NCBI GenBank assembly: GCA_964561655.1
Contig: CAZLQG010000014.1
Location: 1 to 23,759 of the forward strand
Direction of reading: 5' to 3'
Length of the DNA stretch: 23,759 bases
DNA from: CAZLQG01 sp964561655
GTDB taxonomy: Bacteria > Patescibacteriota > Doudnabacteria > UBA920
In this document: in pieces, positions 1-8,331 of the stretch
Layout: every line of letters begins with the position of its first letter
Position numbering within the stretch: the first letter of the stretch is position 1
The notes under the pieces: model-generated
What the model was told of the DNA's origin: nothing
Database searches by the model: none
Seen by the model: the letters and a program-made list of their open reading frames with translations, nothing else
Position numbers and translations under genes: made by a program

Positions 1-1781
1 ACTGCTAAAAATGCTTCCTGGGGTATATCAACTTTACCAATACGTTTCATCTTTTTTTTTCCTTTCTTTTGTTTTTGCAAAAGCTTCATCTTTCGCGTCA
101 CATCACCGCCGTAGAGGCCGGCGGTAACGTCTTTGCGCTGGGCGGAAATGGTTTCGCGGGCGATGATTTTGCCGCCAATGGCCGCTTGGATTGCCACTTC
201 AAACTGGTGGCGCGGAATTAAGGTTTTTAAATTTTTTACCAGCTCTTTGCCCTCTTCCTGCGCCACAGAGCGGTGCATTATAGCGGCCAGCGCGGGCACC
301 GGTTCGCCTGCCACTAAAATATCTACTTTAACCAAATCCCCCACCCGCTCTTCCAAAAAATCATAATTTAAAGAAGCGTAGCCGGAAGACACGGATTTTA
401 GCTTATCGTAAAAATCCAAAATAATGTTGGCCAAAGGCATTTCAAAAGACATATCCACCCTGTCTTTGCCGATGTATTTTATGTCGCTACTTATTCCTCT
501 TCTTTGCGTGGCAATTTCCATAATCGGGCCAATGTAAGAGGCAGGCGTTAAAATGTTAACCGTCATCCACGGCTCGTAGATTTCTTTAATTACCGCAGGG
601 TCAGGAAACTGGGAAGGATTTCTCACGTTTAAAATTTTCCCGCTGCTCATTTTAACTTTATAGCCAACGCTTGGCGCGGTTAAAACCAAATCCAGATCGT
701 ATTCGCGTGTTAAGCGCTCCCTAACAATATCCATATGCAAAAGGCCTAAAAAGCCGCACCGAAAACCAAAACCAATAGAAGGAATGTTCTCGGGTTCAAA
801 CTCCAAAGAAGCGTCGGAAAGCTTGAGTTTGTTTATCGCATCTCGCAATAACGGATAATCATCGCCGCTGGTCGGGAAAATGGTGGCATAGACCATTGGC
901 TTAATTTGCTTGTAGCCGTGCAGGGGCTTTACCGCCTGCCTGCCTTCAAATAGGGTGACGGTGTCGCCTACTCTGGCTTTACTTACATCGCGCAGGCCCG
1001 TTACGATGTAGCCTACTTCGCCGGTATTAAGTTCGTTGCATTTTTGCATTTTTGGCCTAAAATAACCAATTTCCAGGCTTTCTGCCTCTATTTCACTTCC
1101 CAGCATATAAATCTTCTCTCTGGGCAAAATTTGGCCGTCAAATAGCCTTATAAAGGCCACTACGCCTCTGTGGGCGTCGTAGATTGAGTCAAAAATCAAG
1201 GCTCTTACCGGTTTTGAGTTGCTGCCTGTGGGCGGGGGCGTTCTCTGGATTACAGCCTTTAAAATGTCTTCCACTCCTTTGCCGGTCCTGGCCGAAGCGT
1301 AAAGGATTTCTTCGTCTTTAAAACCAAACGCGTTTTTCATTTCTTCCGCTGTCTCTGCCAAATCAGCGTTCGGCAAGTCAATTTTATTGATGACCGGAAT
1401 AATTGTTAGGTTGTGTTCTAAAGCCAGATACACATTGGCCAAAGTTTGCGCTTCAATTCCCTGCGTGGCATCCACAACTAAAATGGCGGCTTCGCAGCAA
1501 GCCAAGGAGCGCGAGACTTCGTAGGAAAAGTCCACGTGTCCGGGAGTATCTATCAAATTTAGTACATAATGCTTAATGCCTAATTCATAGTCCATTCTTA
1601 CTGGTTGAAGCTTAATGGTAATTCCTCTTTCTCTTTCCAAATCCATTTGGTCTAAAAGTTGCTCCTTCATTTCTCTTGCTTCCACAGTCTTGGTAATTTC
1701 CAAAAACCTGTCGGCAAGAGTGCTCTTGCCGTGATCAATATGGGCGATTATACAAAAATTACGGATATCACTTTGAAACAT
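1..1781 (-). CDS. lepA: Elongation factor 4 (LepA), 3' end cut by window edge
   Basis: Ribosome-associated translational GTPase of the LepA/EF4 family, which acts on stalled or mis-translocated ribosomes in the cytoplasm. Translating the minus strand from the ATG at 1781 gives 593 codons before the window ends. G1 is AHIDHGKST (residues 13-21), the switch I region RERGITIK is at 50-57, G3 DTPGH at 78-82 and G4 NKID at 132-135. The C-terminal LepA signature follows, ending MKRIGKVDIPQEAFLAV, so only a few residues and the stop are missing. LepA is usually about 600 residues, which agrees. The start codon lies inside the 3' end of murJ (14-base overlap), which suggests translational coupling. 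No Shine-Dalgarno-like sequence precedes it. The family assignment is certain. Confidence 0.97.
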   Translation of the reverse strand, partial: MFQSDIRNFCIIAHIDHGKSTLADRFLEITKTVEAREMKEQLLDQMDLERERGITIKLQPVRMDYELGIKHYVLNLIDTPGHVDFSYEVSRSLACCEAAILVVDATQGIEAQTLANVYLALEHNLTIIPVINKIDLPNADLAETAEEMKNAFGFKDEEILYASARTGKGVEDILKAVIQRTPPPTGSNSKPVRALIFDSIYDAHRGVVAFIRLFDGQILPREKIYMLGSEIEAESLEIGYFRPKMQKCNELNTGEVGYIVTGLRDVSKARVGDTVTLFEGRQAVKPLHGYKQIKPMVYATIFPTSGDDYPLLRDAINKLKLSDASLEFEPENIPSIGFGFRCGFLGLLHMDIVRERLTREYDLDLVLTAPSVGYKVKMSSGKILNVRNPSQFPDPAVIKEIYEPWMTVNILTPASYIGPIMEIATQRRGISSDIKYIGKDRVDMSFEMPLANIILDFYDKLKSVSSGYASLNYDFLEERVGDLVKVDILVAGEPVPALAAIMHRSVAQEEGKELVKNLKTLIPRHQFEVAIQAAIGGKIIARETISAQRKDVTAGLYGGDVTRKMKLLQKQKKGKKKMKRIGKVDIPQEAFLA

Positions 1782-3375
1782 AAATTTTCAGTTTAGCGAT
1801 AATTGAGTTTGCCTGCGAAAGCCCAAAATAAGAGGACATCATTAGGTATACCACGCACGCGCAAAGAACCGCAATCCCCGACTGGATAAGCAGGCCCGGC
1901 CCGGTGTGGGTATTAATGAACGGTTCTATCGCGTAAAGCAAACTATAACCTACCGCTCCCATTACAATGCTGGCACCTGTGATTTTAAGCAAAGATTTAA
2001 ACAATTTATCGTCAAACAATGCCAGATTTTGCTTTTTGGGCTCTTCCATACTTTTTGCCAGCTTCATGCGGATTAGGAAGAACAGGATAATCGCGTTAAG
2101 CACGCTGGCAATGGAAAAAGCTGCGGCAACACCGGTAATGCCGTAGATTTTACCAAAAATAAAAGCCAGAGCGGCGTTTAAAGCCATTGTTAAAATGTTG
2201 ACTGTGACCGGGATAACCGTATTCTGCCTGGAATAAAAAGCTCTGGCCAAAAGCGGGGTAAGGCTTTGCGAAAAAAGTGAAAAGCTAAAAATACCCAAAG
2301 TGTTAAAAGTCAAAATAGTATCCTGCCAGCCGAAGTTGCCGCTGCCAAAAGCCAAACGAACAATATGCGCCCTGAAAATTAACATCAATATGGAAATTGG
2401 AATCATAAAAAACAAAATCTGGACCATACTGTCGCCTAAAGTTTTTAAAAACGCGGGTTCGTCTTTTTTTGCGTAATATTCCGACATCACCGGAAACGCG
2501 GCAATTGCAATGGAAATGGCAAATACCCCTAAAGGCACTGTTTGCAAATTATTCGCCAGGTTATAGACGGTGATGGAACCGGAAGCCAAAATGGAGCCTA
2601 CAATAGAGCCGATAATTAAACTAATCTGGGAGTTGTCCAGGCCGAAAATCCTCGGTATGAAAAGTTTGCCGATTTTTCTTAAAGCCTTATCTTTTAAATC
2701 AAATGTCGGCATCCAGCGGTAGCCGTTTCTCATCGCTTCCGGAATTTGCACCAACAAATGCAAAAACGCGCCGATAATCACTCCATAACCAAGGCCAATC
2801 AAGCCATATCGCGGATACAAGTATAAAAGCCCGAAAATTATTCCCAAATTGTAAAGGATGGGCGCAAGGCCGACAATCAGGAATTTTTTATGGGCGTTAA
2901 GTATGCTGGTAAAAACGTTGGAGAGCGTGAAGATTACAGGCGAAAGCAAAAACAAGCGGGTAAGTTTTATTGTACTTTCTAATTTTTCTCCGCTAAAGCC
3001 GGGAACTAAAGCTTTGGTTAAAGGTTCCACCAGTAAAATTAAAATCAGGCTCACAGCGCCCATTATGAGGAGAGAAAAGTTTAAAATCGTATTTGCATTC
3101 TTATATGCACGGTTTTTATCGGTTAGAAGCAATTCTGTGAACACAGGTATAAAAGCCACGGAAAGCGTGCCCAAAATAAGCAGGTTAAACACAAAATCAG
3201 GGATCCTAAAAGCCGCGTAATAAATGTCCAAAGTATCGCCTGCCCCAAAAGCGCCCGCGAACATCCTGTCGCGCACCAGCCCGATGATTCTGGAAAACAG
3301 CGCAAAAAAGCCCACAATGATTGCGGCTTTGGAAAGGCTGAATTTTGCTTCCAGTTGTGCCAGTTTTTGAATCAT
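1768..3375 (-). CDS. murJ: Lipid II flippase MurJ (MviN family)
   Basis: Integral membrane protein of the MOP superfamily that flips lipid II from the inner to the outer leaflet for peptidoglycan synthesis. The 535 residues form about 14 hydrophobic segments, a normal length for MurJ. The N-terminal signature is clear: SRIIGLVRDRMFAGAFGAG at 28-46, then TLDIYYAAFRIPDF. R29, R35 and D50 align with the functionally required Arg18, Arg24 and Asp39 of E. coli MurJ, and R57 falls at the position of Lys46. It follows the murD-ftsW-DUF4012 genes in the same direction after a 270-base spacer that carries its own probable promoter, and it overlaps lepA at its 3' end. The ATG at 3375 is preceded by AT-rich sequence without a Shine-Dalgarno motif. 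Nothing appears missing or broken. Confidence 0.96.
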   Translation of the reverse strand: MIQKLAQLEAKFSLSKAAIIVGFFALFSRIIGLVRDRMFAGAFGAGDTLDIYYAAFRIPDFVFNLLILGTLSVAFIPVFTELLLTDKNRAYKNANTILNFSLLIMGAVSLILILLVEPLTKALVPGFSGEKLESTIKLTRLFLLSPVIFTLSNVFTSILNAHKKFLIVGLAPILYNLGIIFGLLYLYPRYGLIGLGYGVIIGAFLHLLVQIPEAMRNGYRWMPTFDLKDKALRKIGKLFIPRIFGLDNSQISLIIGSIVGSILASGSITVYNLANNLQTVPLGVFAISIAIAAFPVMSEYYAKKDEPAFLKTLGDSMVQILFFMIPISILMLIFRAHIVRLAFGSGNFGWQDTILTFNTLGIFSFSLFSQSLTPLLARAFYSRQNTVIPVTVNILTMALNAALAFIFGKIYGITGVAAAFSIASVLNAIILFFLIRMKLAKSMEEPKKQNLALFDDKLFKSLLKITGASIVMGAVGYSLLYAIEPFINTHTGPGLLIQSGIAVLCACVVYLMMSSYFGLSQANSIIAKLKIYVSK

Positions 3376-3465
3376 TTATTTTTGAGACGCCAAGCGGGAC
3401 GGATTTATTCTGACCGCGACCTGCCCGCCAATGCCTTTTTTAGAACGTTTTAACTGAATTTGATA

Positions 3466-3493
3466 ATTATCTTAATCTTTATACAGTCATCAA
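3466..3493 (-). promoter_or_regulatory. Probable sigma-70 promoter for murJ
   Basis: On the minus strand TTGATG (3493-3488) is separated by 16 bases from GATAAT (3471-3466), which would start transcription near 3459. The leader of about 84 bases contains GC-rich, partly complementary blocks (GCGGG and CCCGC within 3390-3430) that could form a hairpin before the murJ ATG. The call rests on motif match alone. Confidence 0.4.
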
Positions 3494-3640
3494 AATATTG
3501 GTATCAGGCTTAGGCAGGCGGGGCAGCTTTATGGGAAAGAGAGGGTCGCCGTAAGGCGACGTTTGGAAGGGAAAACCGGGTTCCCGCCGAGGTGATAACC
3601 GAGGTGGGTGGTCAAAATCCTATAGAGTTTTCCCTTTAAG
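3494..3640 (+). ncRNA. Candidate structured RNA or palindromic intergenic element
   Basis: This stretch is far more base-paired than ordinary spacer. GTCGCC and GGCGAC (3545-3560) form a perfect 6-base stem capped by GTAA. AAGGGAAAAC (3567-3576) pairs perfectly with GTTTTCCCTT (3627-3636). Inside, CCCGCC (3583-3588) pairs with GGTGGG (3603-3608), then come opposed GA/GA, then GGT/ACC closing a GATA loop. The plus strand folds better than the minus: the cap is a GNRA-type loop, the GA/GA can form tandem sheared pairs, and a G-T wobble becomes an A-C mismatch on the other strand. A weak plus-strand promoter (TTGATA at 3460, TACAGT at 3482, 16-base spacer) lies upstream. It matches no RNA family I recognise. 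It could instead be a repeat element or a leader/processing structure on the minus-strand transcript. Bases 3376-3645 contain no gene. Confidence 0.35.
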
Positions 3641-3645
3641 TTAAA

Positions 3646-5859
3646 CTATCTTAAACTAAATACCCCGCCCAGTAAATAGTCTTTATCTAGGAAAATTCCT
3701 GTTTTAAAGGAGCTTGTTTCAATTTCGGCGTTAGTAAGATTATGCCAATCCAGTTTCCTGCCGCTGAAATTCATTTCCCAATTAAGACTGTCATCCTGCG
3801 AACCCAGCTGTTTTTGGATTAGCAATGAATAACGGTCGATGTCTTTTAATTTAAACGGCAGTTTGTAAGTCAGTCTTACGGTTTTATCCTCTCCGCCCTT
3901 CAGTTTAATCCAGTTTCCGAAATAGGTTTTGCCGGATTCTATGCCGATTACCGTACCGGTAACCACGTCTTTAATCGAAGCTTTTTCCAAAGCGTAAATG
4001 TCTTTATCGGTTTTATATTCCTGGTTTTTGAGGTGATCCAGATTTAAATAATCAAATCCGACATTTTCCAGAAGCTGCGAGCCTTCAGGCACGTAAATCC
4101 TTAGGAAACTTATATTTTCCGTGTTCGGTAAGTCCGGCCATTTATTGAGCCGGGAGATAACGAGTTCATTTATAATCTCGCCGTTTTCTTCTATCGTGGT
4201 TTTTAAGCTAATTTTTTGTTTTATTAAAGAGTCGGTTTTGGTGCCGCCTAAATTAGAGCTTATAACCATTAAATAATCCCTGTCGTTTTCTTCAATTTTG
4301 CCGGACCAGTTAAAGCTTTCTAAGGTTTCCTGGACGTTTTGGTCTCTTGAGTAAATTGCGACTTGTTTTGAGGTAAAGTTTTTTTGCAGGGCTTCTAACA
4401 CCAACGGCCAGTCTTCGGTTCTAAGCTCATTTAATTTTTGCAGTAGAAGCGGCACTAAATCGGCAAGGATTTGTTTGGGTTTGTTTTCAAGGGTAGGATA
4501 AAGCACGGAAGAGAATATTTGGGTAGTTTCCACAAAGTTTTCGTCCGTCAAAGTCACCCCGTAAGCAGGCATCTCCATTGGGCCTGTAATTTTAAGCAAG
4601 TCAATTATTAAATTAGGCGTCATGGCAATTATCGTATCCGGAGTTTCTCTGCCTTCTTTTTCATAGAAGGAAATTATTTTTTTAGCTGAGTCTTCAAAGT
4701 CCGCGAACCAGTTGCTGTCTCTTAGAAACCAGCGGTCATTGATATTTAAAATTGGCACAGGCGGGCTGATGTTTTCTTTTAGCTGGCCGTCTAAGTCGTA
4801 TACGCTGCTAACTTCAATTTCTTCAATTTTACCGTAGTTTGACTTGAGGCTCCCGAAAGTTCCTATGAATCCTCCCGAGGGCCTGAGTTCGTTATTGTTT
4901 TGAAATAGAATCAGAATTTGTTTTTGCCCGGCTATTAAGTCCAAAGCCAATGTGCTGAGTTGCTTTAAACCACTGGAAGACTTTTCTAAGATTTGCAGGT
5001 TTTCCTTGAGCTTCAGAAAATCCTCTCGGTATTCTTCGGGTACGCTTTTTAGGTTTATTTTTTGAATTTCAAAACTGGCCGAAACCAGACGGCTTTCTAT
5101 ACTGTTTAGGGAATCTTTAATCAAATAAAACAGTTCTTTGGGTTGTTTTCTGCTGGAAATTCCTGAAGCGTTTAGTTCAATACTTGAAAAGTTCCTGTAA
5201 AAAATTACCAGTTCATTTCCCGCCTCGGAAAGGCTTGTGGCCGCTTTTAGAAGCCTTTGAGCATCCTTTTTTTGGGGCAGTATTTCAGAAAGCTTGTTTA
5301 CTAGTTCATTGGTGGTTTTTAGCTGGCTTTGGCTTTCTGAAAAACTTTTATATGCAAGAAAAAATTTATTTTGAGCCGACTCAAAATCCTGCATTTGTAG
5401 AGCCTCCTGAGCTTCCATTAACTGTTTGCCTCCAAGCTCAGTGCTTTGGATAATTTTTTGCTTTATTTCAAGAGCCGTGGCTAAAAGTCCAAAAGACTTA
5501 AATCCTGCAAATGTAACTGCTGAAAGTATTAGGAACAAAGCTAGGGTTTTTGCAAAGTCCGGCCTTAAAATAATTTTGAACCTTTCTGAAAATGAATGTC
5601 TGGTTTTTTGAAATTCGTTATTTGCTTCCACTATAAAACGGTCGGCGGTTCTTAAAATAGAATTTCCAAACAGAAAACAGAAGCTGTAAAGCGCTTTAAA
5701 AATACCGATTACAAACAGACCGGCAAAATAAAAGATTGAAAACCAAGCATTTTCTTTAGACTTAAACCTGACCGAAGAAGTCTTTAAAAAATGCAGGTTA
5801 TGAAAGTAGATTTTGAAGTGTTTTTTTCTCTTCATGTTATCTGGCCTGTTTTGAAACAT
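3646..5859 (-). CDS. DUF4012 membrane-anchored protein
   Basis: Large protein of 737 residues with two hydrophobic segments near the N-terminus (about 39-66 and 103-130). A helical, Glu/Gln/Lys-rich region predicted to be coiled (about 135-310) follows, then the DUF4012 core starting at 312 with QILILFQNNNELRPSGGF and continuing through DRWFLRDSNWFADF (376-389). The bulk is probably extracytoplasmic. DUF4012 has no proven biochemical role. Its position directly after ftsW in a cell-wall operon suggests an envelope or division function, which is inference. The ATG at 5859 overlaps the ftsW 3' end by 23 bases. An alternative ATG at 5835, just after the ftsW stop, would remove eight residues and is equally plausible. 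The gene is followed by a structured intergenic element rather than a classical terminator. Confidence 0.88.
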   Translation of the reverse strand: MFQNRPDNMKRKKHFKIYFHNLHFLKTSSVRFKSKENAWFSIFYFAGLFVIGIFKALYSFCFLFGNSILRTADRFIVEANNEFQKTRHSFSERFKIILRPDFAKTLALFLILSAVTFAGFKSFGLLATALEIKQKIIQSTELGGKQLMEAQEALQMQDFESAQNKFFLAYKSFSESQSQLKTTNELVNKLSEILPQKKDAQRLLKAATSLSEAGNELVIFYRNFSSIELNASGISSRKQPKELFYLIKDSLNSIESRLVSASFEIQKINLKSVPEEYREDFLKLKENLQILEKSSSGLKQLSTLALDLIAGQKQILILFQNNNELRPSGGFIGTFGSLKSNYGKIEEIEVSSVYDLDGQLKENISPPVPILNINDRWFLRDSNWFADFEDSAKKIISFYEKEGRETPDTIIAMTPNLIIDLLKITGPMEMPAYGVTLTDENFVETTQIFSSVLYPTLENKPKQILADLVPLLLQKLNELRTEDWPLVLEALQKNFTSKQVAIYSRDQNVQETLESFNWSGKIEENDRDYLMVISSNLGGTKTDSLIKQKISLKTTIEENGEIINELVISRLNKWPDLPNTENISFLRIYVPEGSQLLENVGFDYLNLDHLKNQEYKTDKDIYALEKASIKDVVTGTVIGIESGKTYFGNWIKLKGGEDKTVRLTYKLPFKLKDIDRYSLLIQKQLGSQDDSLNWEMNFSGRKLDWHNLTNAEIETSSFKTGIFLDKDYLLGGVFSLR

Positions 5860-6934
5860 TAAGTAAAATTCCCATAGCCGCTAAAGTCATCAAAAGCGCG
5901 CTGCTACCGTAGCTAAAAAAGGGCAATGGTATACCGGTCAAAGGCAGAAGATTTACCATGGCGCTAATGTTGGTTACAGCCTGGACGGCTATCCAGGAAG
6001 TTATTCCAAAAGCCAGTAATTTTCCAAAAATATCCGGGGCCTGCTTGGCTATTTTATAGCCGGTTATGGCAAATAAGACAAACAAAATTAATATAATCAA
6101 TACCCGCAAAAAACCCAGTTCTTCGGCCATCACCGCAAATATGGAATCGCCCATTACTTCAGGCAGATAATTGTGTTTTTGGCGCGAAAGTCCGTAGCCG
6201 TATCCCCACAAACCCCCAGCCCCGACCGCCAAGAGCGCCTGGTTAATTTGATAGCTGATTCCCTGCGGGTCAATGTTCGGGTTTAAAAAGGAAGCAATCC
6301 TTCTTACCCGGTAAGGTTCAAATTTTATAAAAGCGTAAATTGCAAAAAACCCGGTAACCGCCAGCCAGAAAAAATGTTTCAGGTTTATTCCTCCAGCGAA
6401 AAGCATTAAGGCGGCAACGCCTAACAGTACCGCCATAGTCCCGAAGTCCGGTTGAATTAAAATCAAAAAAGAAAACAGGCCCACTATAATCAAAGAAGGT
6501 AGTATTCCGAACCAAAAGTCATTCAGGTTTTTTCGCTTTTTTTCCGCCCAGGAAGCAAGATAAATAATAATTACAAGTTTTGCCAGCTCCGCAGGCTGGA
6601 AGCTGGCAAAACCTAAATCTATCCATCTGGATGCCCCGCCGAAAGAATAGCCTATGCCAGGAATCTTAACCAAAAGCAGAAGGAACAAGCTTACAAGAAT
6701 CATCAAAGGCAGATATTTTTGCCAAACATGGTAATCAATTTTAAACAAAACGTACATTATAATTAAACCCGGCAAAGCTCCGTAAGCCAGTTGGTGAAAA
6801 ATATAATACGTGGCTTTTCCGAAGCGTTCATAGGAATCCACCGTTGAAGCCGAATATAAAGCTACCAGGCCAAATCCTAAAAGTGCGAGAATAATAAAAA
6901 ATAAGCGTGTGTCAATTTTAGTTTTTTTTACCAT
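5837..6934 (-). CDS. ftsW: FtsW/RodA/SpoVE-family SEDS peptidoglycan glycosyltransferase
   Basis: Polytopic SEDS protein that polymerises lipid II glycan strands at the septum together with a class B penicillin-binding protein. The 365 residues carry the family landmarks in order: GGASRWIDLGFASFQPAELAK (99-119, split around the conserved RW and QPAE), LIQPDFGT (159-166), YLPEVMGDSIFAVMAEELG (256-274) and PLTGIPLPFFSYGSS (331-345). D263 in the PEVMGD loop corresponds to the catalytic Asp of SEDS polymerases. FtsW rather than RodA is inferred from its place between murD and other division-cluster genes; sequence alone does not separate the two. The start overlaps the murD end by 7 bases, indicating coupled translation. 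Confidence 0.93.
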   Translation of the reverse strand: MVKKTKIDTRLFFIILALLGFGLVALYSASTVDSYERFGKATYYIFHQLAYGALPGLIIMYVLFKIDYHVWQKYLPLMILVSLFLLLLVKIPGIGYSFGGASRWIDLGFASFQPAELAKLVIIIYLASWAEKKRKNLNDFWFGILPSLIIVGLFSFLILIQPDFGTMAVLLGVAALMLFAGGINLKHFFWLAVTGFFAIYAFIKFEPYRVRRIASFLNPNIDPQGISYQINQALLAVGAGGLWGYGYGLSRQKHNYLPEVMGDSIFAVMAEELGFLRVLIILILFVLFAITGYKIAKQAPDIFGKLLAFGITSWIAVQAVTNISAMVNLLPLTGIPLPFFSYGSSALLMTLAAMGILLNVSKQAR

Positions 6935-8328
6935 TTTTGTATTTCAAGCTTAAATTGGTCTCCCCTGTCTTGGTAGTTTTTGAACATACCAAAAGATGCG
7001 CAGGCGGGTGAAAGCAGGACTATACTGCCTAGTTTTGCGAGAACTTTAATCTGGCCGAAAACTTCCCTCATGTTTTTTGCCTCTGTTAAAATTTTACCAC
7101 GAAAATTACCGGTTTTTTCCAGCGACGCTAGAATTTTTGGCGCTTCCTGTCCTATCAGTATCAGCCCTTTGATGTTGGGTTTTTTTGTGAGTTCGGAACA
7201 CAAAGTATTGAAATCGGAATTTTTGGAAGACCCGCCTAAAATAAGGATTAAGTTTTCAGCAAAGGAATTTATTGCCGCAATTGTAGTTTCAGGCGTCGTG
7301 GAAATAGAGTCATCGTAAAATTTTATGCCGTTTTTTTCTCCAGCAAACTCTAAGCGGTGCGGCAGGTTTTTGAAATTTTTGATTGCACTGATGACGGAAT
7401 TTTGATCGGCCCCGGCTAGAACCGCGGCCGCACTGGCCGCGCAGACATTTTCCAAATTGTGTCTGCCTAATAATTGGATATTAGAAATTGGGTATTGAAA
7501 ATTTTTACCTAAGATATCTTTTATTGCTATCAAATTATCTTGCGTAAAACATCCGGACGTTAATTTTTGCTTAGTGCTAAAATAAACCTTTTTGCCTTGG
7601 CCTCTTTCCCCAATTTTTTTTGCAAAGAAATCATCCGCGTTCACCACCGCATAATCTTCCGGGGTTTGATGTTTTGTGATATTTGTTTTGGCCTCAAAAT
7701 ATTCACGAGCGTCTTTATGGTAATCCAAATGCTCCAAAAAAGTTTTTAAAACCACCGCGATATGCGGACTTCTTTCTAAATCCTGTAGTTGAAAGCTGGA
7801 AAGTTCGTAAACTACCCAATCGTTCTTTGTCAAATCATCCAAAAATTCAGATGGCTGCTGTTTGCCTATGTTGCCGGTAAGATAGATATTTGGATACTGG
7901 ATACTGGATACTGGATACTGCTTCTTTAATATTTGAAATATTAAAGAAGCAGTAGTTCCTTTGCCTTTAGTTCCTGTAACGCCGATAATTTTGCCCGGGC
8001 AATTTTCAAAAAACCATTTTGTCTGAGAAGTTACTTTTAAGCCTTTTTTGATGTTGGTCCGAATGTCAGCATTTAAAATTTTTATTCCCGGGCTTCTAAA
8101 GGCAATATCAAAACCGCCTAATTCTTTAAAGCAGTCTGGCCCAAAAATAAAGTTTAATTTTAAAGACTTAATGTATTTCTGTTGTTTTTTGTCCCATTGA
8201 TCCCAGGGTTTTTGATCAAACAGCACGGGGCTTATCCCGTGCTTTATGAGATACTGAGCTACTGCCCTGCCTTCCAGCCCAAACCCTAAAACTGCTACAA
8301 GCTTATTTTGCAGATCTTGTATTTTCAT
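6928..8328 (-). CDS. murD: UDP-N-acetylmuramoyl-L-alanine--D-glutamate ligase
   Basis: Cytoplasmic ATP-dependent ligase that adds D-Glu to UDP-MurNAc-L-Ala. The 466 residues show an N-terminal Rossmann-like domain (VAVLGFGLEGRAVA, 11-24), the ATP loop GVTGTKGKGTTAS (116-128), ELSSFQL (175-181), HLDYHKDAREYFEAK with the likely carbamylated K214, GRHNLENVCAAS (288-299), FYDDSISTTPE (337-347), LILGGSSKNSD (361-371) and the C-terminal SPACASFGMFKNYQDRG (440-456). Two short insert-like peptides, QYPVSSIQYP (137-146) and QYPISNIQ (278-285), sit beside conserved motifs. The first is encoded by a heptamer tandem repeat next to a long palindrome (7891-7950). The loop reads GKGTT where most MurD proteins have GKTT or GKSTT. 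It starts 3 bases after the amidohydrolase gene. Confidence 0.97.
   Translation of the reverse strand: MKIQDLQNKLVAVLGFGLEGRAVAQYLIKHGISPVLFDQKPWDQWDKKQQKYIKSLKLNFIFGPDCFKELGGFDIAFRSPGIKILNADIRTNIKKGLKVTSQTKWFFENCPGKIIGVTGTKGKGTTASLIFQILKKQYPVSSIQYPNIYLTGNIGKQQPSEFLDDLTKNDWVVYELSSFQLQDLERSPHIAVVLKTFLEHLDYHKDAREYFEAKTNITKHQTPEDYAVVNADDFFAKKIGERGQGKKVYFSTKQKLTSGCFTQDNLIAIKDILGKNFQYPISNIQLLGRHNLENVCAASAAAVLAGADQNSVISAIKNFKNLPHRLEFAGEKNGIKFYDDSISTTPETTIAAINSFAENLILILGGSSKNSDFNTLCSELTKKPNIKGLILIGQEAPKILASLEKTGNFRGKILTEAKNMREVFGQIKVLAKLGSIVLLSPACASFGMFKNYQDRGDQFKLEIQKW
7891..7950. repeat. Heptamer tandem repeat plus 31-base palindrome inside murD
   Basis: On the plus strand TGGATAC is repeated four times head to tail with a partial fifth copy (7891-7920). 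It is followed directly by a near-perfect palindrome with 15-base arms around one base (7920-7950). Both lie in the murD reading frame and encode the segment just after the ATP loop, ending in QYPVSSIQYP. Seven is not a multiple of three, so the array yields a seven-residue peptide period and contains no stop in any phase. Confidence 0.85.
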
Positions 8329-8331
8329 ATT

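Noticed and set aside
2858..3220. Open frame of 120 codons on the plus strand inside murJ
   Set aside because: It is wholly contained in a strongly conserved gene on the other strand and has no promoter, ribosome binding site or recognisable motif.
3567..3636. The 10-base inverted repeat as an intrinsic terminator for the DUF4012 operon
   Set aside because: The arms are 50 bases apart and neither strand shows a proper T-run after the second arm.
3575..3640. Possible tRNA or tRNA-like remnant (GTGGTCAAAATCC resembles a T-loop)
   Set aside because: The stem beside the loop is only two pairs, and there is no acceptor stem, anticodon arm or D-loop in the right order.
7891..7920. Repeat array that could be taken for CRISPR
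   Set aside because: Units are seven bases with no spacers, and the array lies within the murD reading frame.
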